Below are positions 63,418-64,000 of a stretch of DNA of 64,000 bases, piece by piece. Position 1 is the stretch's first letter. Every line of letters starts with the position of its first letter. The translations under genes were made by a program, and so were the position numbers. The DNA comes from Mesostigma viride (lineage: Eukaryota > Streptophyta > Mesostigmatophyceae > Mesostigmatales > Mesostigmataceae): positions 41,001 to 105,000 of the forward strand of contig RPFO01000649.1 of assembly GCA_009746045.1 (NCBI GenBank), written 5' to 3'. Below the pieces are notes generated by a model. It was not told the origin of the DNA and made no database searches. It saw only the letters and a list, made by a program, of their open reading frames with translations.

Positions 63418-63836
63418 AGCAAAGAAAGAGGCCGACAAAACCAGCCAGAGCGGCTTTTAGTCGCAAAACCTCCCTTATCCCTAGCTAACTGACGTCATTA
63501 AACCCTTATGTTTAGTGGATGCTAGTAAGACGCTAACCGTACAGACCGGGGGTAGAATATCCCGAATCTGCACGGCTAGTATTAAATAATGCGTAGGTTG
63601 TTCTTTTCAGGGGCACTGCACCTCACGCCCCGTTCCGCCCGGGTATAATCAACCCAAGCGCGGAACGCACATTTTATTTAATTCATTTTTCAACCATGCA
63701 CTATATTGCATCTACTAATCACAAAAGCTCTAGCCAAACAGCTACGAGTAAACACTGCGACCTATAAGCCGCTCATCCAGCGGCCTCTTGTTCCCGCATT
63801 CACGTATAGAAGAAACTCCGTTCAAAGAACCCCGAT
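63418..63836. repeat. Direct repeat E, copy 2
   Basis: Second copy of 62038-62457, 1,380 bp downstream in the same orientation. Confidence 0.93.
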
Positions 63837-64000
63837 TCCAAATATAGCCAGTAGGTAATTCCTGCTAAGCCTAGGGTATCAAGATGTCAGTGGCTAAAAC
63901 GGAGCCTTACTAGACCACGGAAGCCACTGGACTTCTAATGGGTTGTCATTGGGCATGTGGGTAAAGATCCTGTTTAGGGCAATTTTTCGGGGAAATGGGT
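63836..64000. repeat. Direct repeat C, copy 2, and element end
   Basis: Matches 61687-61820, then ends TTTTTCGGGGAAATGGGT at the window edge, resembling the terminus TTTTCCGGGTAAATGGGT of the 17690-19670 element. Confidence 0.85.

Overview
This is a eukaryotic nuclear window. The two host genes have many small exons with GT-AG introns, and the rest is retroelements, short DNA elements and tandem repeats. One gene encodes a plant-lineage MTV1/tepsin protein, which points to Viridiplantae. Moderate-to-high GC, intron richness and heavy minisatellite load fit a green alga, possibly a repeat-rich prasinophyte such as Cymbomonas. The genus is a guess; the lineage is inferred from the proteins.

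Layout. 1-3.48 kb: two broken copies of one LINE-type reverse transcriptase, tail to tail. 5.43-17.29 kb, minus strand: a seven-exon gene for an AP-4 accessory protein (tepsin/MTV1). All seven exons keep frame through the joins and give about 847 residues. Its introns hold a 3.9-kb 22/24-bp array, a 53-unit 10-bp array and smaller arrays. 17.69-19.67 kb: a TIR-bounded composite repeat. 20.2-37.87 kb, plus strand: an eleven-exon gene for a DCAF4 (WDR21)-like WD40 protein, about 721 residues. Its introns hold a 6.7-kb 57-bp array, a 46-bp array, a GGGGAT/GGGGCT array, a CCTGA array and 98-100-bp repeats. The two genes diverge from the 17.3-20.2 kb interval.

38.6-60.5 kb is a retroelement graveyard. 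A frameshifted RT element (39.1-41.37 kb) abuts a minus-strand LTR element (41.37-50.07 kb) with gag and a frameshifted aspartic protease but no RT or integrase that I can see. Its leader carries a small ORF resembling the RNase H1/viroplasmin RNA-DNA hybrid-binding domain. Then come a possible TIR element (50.2-52.26 kb), a short dispersed repeat whose second copy sits between 124-bp duplications (55.78-56.32 kb), an 819-bp solo LTR with 5-bp target duplication (56.45-57.27 kb), and the 3' end of a second LTR element (to about 60.47 kb). 60.7-64 kb holds a MITE-like fragment, a foldback palindrome and large direct repeats.

The host genes act in separate pathways: AP-4 vesicle trafficking and CUL4-DDB1 ubiquitin ligation. 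No operon-like relationship is implied. The giant open frames over the arrays (1,367 and 2,332 codons, for example) are artefacts of stop-free repeat units, not genes.
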